23,372 bases of DNA from JACPDH01 sp051305935 (lineage in GTDB: Bacteria > Acidobacteriota > Thermoanaerobaculia > Gp7-AA8). The position numbers and the translations under genes are program-made. The first letter of the stretch is position 1. Every line of letters begins with the position of its first letter. The notes beneath the pieces were generated by a model. The model was not told where the DNA came from, searched no databases, and saw only the letters and a program-made list of their open reading frames with translations. Below, piece after piece: positions 22,752-23,372 of this stretch. The DNA is taken from contig JBPPMG010000444.1 of assembly GCA_051305935.1 (NCBI GenBank), forward strand, positions 1 to 23,372, in the 5' to 3' direction.

Positions 22752-22768
22752 GCGGCCCCTCCGGCCGC
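22752..22768 (+). other. Intercistronic GC-rich hairpin
   Basis: GCGGCC (22752-22757) pairs with GGCCGC (22763-22768) between the MCP stop and the cheW start. No T run follows, so it is more likely an mRNA-stability or spacing element than a terminator. Confidence 0.4.
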
Positions 22769-22779
22769 CGGTTGACGAA

Positions 22780-23274
22780 ATGGCAGACGACAACACCCAG
22801 GTCAGGCTCATCACCTTCCGCGTCGGGCCGGAGACATTCGTGCTCGACATCATGATCCTCAGGCAGATCATCGCCTACACCGGATCGACTCCCGTACCCA
22901 AGGCCCCCGACTTCGTCGAGGGGATCATCGTTCTGCGAAACGACGTCGTGCCGCTGATCGACCTGCGCAGCCGGTTCTTTCCCGGCACCACCGCAGCCGA
23001 GGAGGAGTACCCGCTCGTGCTGATCACGGAAAGCCCGGCGGGGCTCATCGGCCTGAAGGTCGACGAGGTTCGGCGCATCATCACGATCGGCCTCGGCGAG
23101 ATTCTCCCGGCGCCGAAGATCGTCAAGGGGATGCACAGCGATTTCTTCCTCGGGGTCGTCCGGCTCGAAGAAGAGGTCTACATGCTCGTCGACATCGACT
23201 CGCTCCTCACGACCGAGGAGCAGAACTACCTGCACGACGTCGCGCTGGCGGGGACGAAGCGGAAGAAGTGCTGA
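22780..23274 (+). CDS. cheW: CheW chemotaxis coupling protein
   Basis: This 164-aa protein is a single CheW/SH3-like beta-barrel that links receptors to the CheA kinase. Typical features are LITFRVGPETFVLDI (about 10-24), a PVPKAPDFVEGII stretch (about 38-50), RNDVVPLIDLRSRF (53-66) and VDEVRRII (about 94-101). The C-terminal tail is basic (TKRKKC). It lies 36 bp after the MCP gene, without a strong ribosome site. The codons for the last residue and the stop (TGC TGA) are already part of the GTGCTGA repeat array, so the array may have trimmed or created the C-terminus. Confidence 0.94.
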   Translation: MADDNTQVRLITFRVGPETFVLDIMILRQIIAYTGSTPVPKAPDFVEGIIVLRNDVVPLIDLRSRFFPGTTAAEEEYPLVLITESPAGLIGLKVDEVRRIITIGLGEILPAPKIVKGMHSDFFLGVVRLEEEVYMLVDIDSLLTTEEQNYLHDVALAGTKRKKC

Positions 23275-23372
23275 GTGCTGAGTGCTGAGTGCTGAGTGCT
23301 GAGTGCTGAGTGCTGAGTGCTGAGTGCTGAGTGCTGAGTGCTGAGTGCTGAGTGCTGAGTGCTGAGTGCTGA
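23268..23372. repeat. GTGCTGA heptad tandem array, 15 copies
   Basis: Fifteen perfect copies of GTGCTGA fill 105 bp and reach the window edge, so the array may be longer. The first copy contains the cheW stop codon. Each heptad carries TGA, and as seven is not a multiple of three, stops occur in all three frames. Confidence 0.95.

Noticed and set aside
23268..23372. CRISPR-like array
   Set aside because: The 7-bp unit is directly repeated with no spacers; it is a simple tandem repeat.

Overview
The window is a high-GC bacterial chromosome segment with dense coding and long spurious antisense frames. The protein families suggest Acidobacteriota, perhaps the Thermoanaerobaculia: large TonB-dependent receptors with an N-terminal carboxypeptidase-regulatory-like domain, repeatedly placed beside lipoproteins that fuse a sulfatase-like domain to TPRs. 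This assignment is inferred from family style; there is no rRNA or other marker here.

Left part (1-17188, plus strand). Two near-identical 84-bp units, each with a C-rich stretch and an intrinsic terminator (25-108 and 190-273), come first. A sulfatase-TPR lipoprotein (329-2443), a cluster of REP-like palindromes, and a TIGR01777-type SDR protein (2685-3578) follow. Then receptors and sulfatase-TPR lipoproteins alternate: receptor 1 (4028-6973), lipoprotein 2 (7076-9256), receptor 2 (9589-12588), lipoprotein 3 (12879-15044) and lipoprotein 4 (15041-17188, overlapping by ATGA). Strong terminators follow each receptor. All four lipoproteins have threonine where sulfatases have the Cys/Ser that becomes formylglycine, so they are more likely phospho-transferases or phosphodiesterases, or a new chemistry, than sulfatases. 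With their TPR halves and lipid anchors they could play a SusD-like partner role for the receptors. This is the best candidate for an undescribed system.

Middle (17189-20537, minus strand). A REP-like doublet separates the clusters. Then, read leftward, come a FHA-domain protein with an N-terminal zinc-ribbon-like motif, a diguanylate cyclase with active site and inhibitory site intact, and a lexA-XRE regulator operon with a clear promoter. An inverted pair of heptanucleotide (GAATTGA) arrays lies between the FHA and cyclase genes.

Right end (20650-23372, plus strand). A methyl-accepting chemotaxis protein with an unusual hairpin tip is followed by cheW. The last codons of cheW are already part of a perfect GTGCTGA heptad array of 15 copies that runs to the window edge.

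Overall, the left part looks like an outer-membrane uptake or surface-modification module expanded by tandem duplication. The right part is a signalling neighbourhood (SOS, c-di-GMP, FHA phosphothreonine sensing, chemotaxis). No tRNA, rRNA, CRISPR array or intact transposase gene was seen.
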